Of a stretch of DNA of 64,000 nt, positions 63,782-64,000 are shown one piece after another. The stretch is taken from NCBI GenBank assembly GCA_019084245.1, contig JAHRFE010000028.1, forward strand, positions 248,001-312,000, in the 5' to 3' direction. The first letter of the stretch is position 1. Each line of letters opens with the position of its first letter. Under the pieces are notes generated by a model. That model did no database searches. It saw only the letters and a program-made list of their open reading frames with translations, and was not told the origin of the DNA. A program made the position numbers and the translations under genes. This stretch comes from Hoeflea sp. (GTDB lineage: Bacteria > Pseudomonadota > Alphaproteobacteria > Rhizobiales > Rhizobiaceae).

Positions 63782-64000
63782 CCCCGACTTCGCAGCGCCA
63801 CTCCATGATGAGCCGGATTTTCCCCATGGTGTCGCTGGTGACGGGTGCTGTCGCGCTCGACCAGGTGATCAAATGGCTGGTGGAAACCCGGCTGCCGTTT
63901 CACGAGATGGTGCCGGTGATCCCGATGCTGGCGCTCTACCGCACCTGGAACGAGGGCATTGCGTTTTCCCTGCTGCGCGACATGCCCGATACCTGGCTGC
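63778..64000 (+). CDS. lspA: Signal peptidase II, N-terminal part (cut by window edge)
   Basis: The first 74 codons are in the window, from a GTG that overlaps the upstream stop as GTGA. The first helix MVSLVTGAVALDQVIKWLVE holds the conserved DQxxK motif, and the segment YRTWNEGIAFSLL is the N-x-G-x-A-F block of LspA. The enzyme cleaves lipoprotein signal peptides in the inner membrane; both catalytic Asp residues lie beyond the window. Confidence 0.95.
   Translation, partial: MTPTSQRHSMMSRIFPMVSLVTGAVALDQVIKWLVETRLPFHEMVPVIPMLALYRTWNEGIAFSLLRDMPDTWL

Overview
The window looks like part of the main chromosome of a free-living alphaproteobacterium of the order Rhizobiales, close to Rhizobiaceae or Hoeflea-like marine relatives. 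This is inferred from GC-rich coding with frequent GTG starts and from gene orders familiar in that group: rpmH-rnpA-yidC-engB-argB, dapD-DUF805-dapE, def-fmt-truA, lptC-lptA-lptB-rpoN-hpf-ptsN, Hsp20-DUF1150 and ihfB-lapA. No phage, complete insertion sequence or CRISPR array was seen.

Region by region. 1-5.4 kb is a minus-strand surface-glycan locus: two GT25 transferases, galE, a two-domain GT6-GT11 transferase, a methyltransferase and a GT2 cut by the window edge. 5.5-7.2 kb is a scar: an LpoA-like lipoprotein gene without its 5' end faces the C-terminal third of a TRAP permease gene. 7.2-17.5 kb is one minus-strand catabolic cluster: LacI regulator, FAD oxidase of the alkyl-DHAP-synthase type, FGGY kinase, sugar ABC importer, SDR and iron/zinc alcohol dehydrogenase. 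A promoter and a palindromic operator lie just upstream of the FAD oxidase gene. 18-23 kb holds tRNA-Arg(ACG), an orphan histidine kinase, a mercuric-reductase-like flavoprotein with a TVP38 membrane protein, and a DUF547 protein. 23.3-26.6 kb is rpmH-rnpA-yidC-engB. 26.6-29.8 kb holds MsrB, a fasciclin protein, a broken coiled-coil gene, and an anti-sigma/ECF sigma pair resembling actinobacterial RskA/SigK. 30-44.4 kb mixes housekeeping (argB, dapD, dapE) with accessory genes (ogt, hydrolase, transporter, GGDEF, EF-hand, LOG, MCP/CheW). 44.6-64 kb is mostly conserved core: truA, fmt, def, rmuC, ribokinase and nucleoside hydrolase, Hsp20, ptsN, hpf, rpoN, lptBAC, sppA, ihfB, then an OxyR/peroxiredoxin/Dps group, coxG, two RNA methyltransferases and the start of lspA.

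The most notable observations are: (1) a single protein joining an ABO-blood-group-type GT6 domain to a GT11 alpha-1,2-fucosyltransferase domain; (2) a catabolic operon with an alkyl-DHAP-synthase-like FAD enzyme and its own LacI operator; (3) an exact sigma-54 -24/-12 promoter just beyond the rpoN stop codon, pointing antisense into rpoN; (4) an OxyR homologue that keeps the sensing cysteine but lacks the second one, with an ATAG-N7-CTAT site at its promoter; (5) a SigK/RskA-like pair close to a fasciclin gene.

All assignments come from reading protein motifs and gene order by eye; no database search was possible, so substrates and precise starts are inferences where stated.
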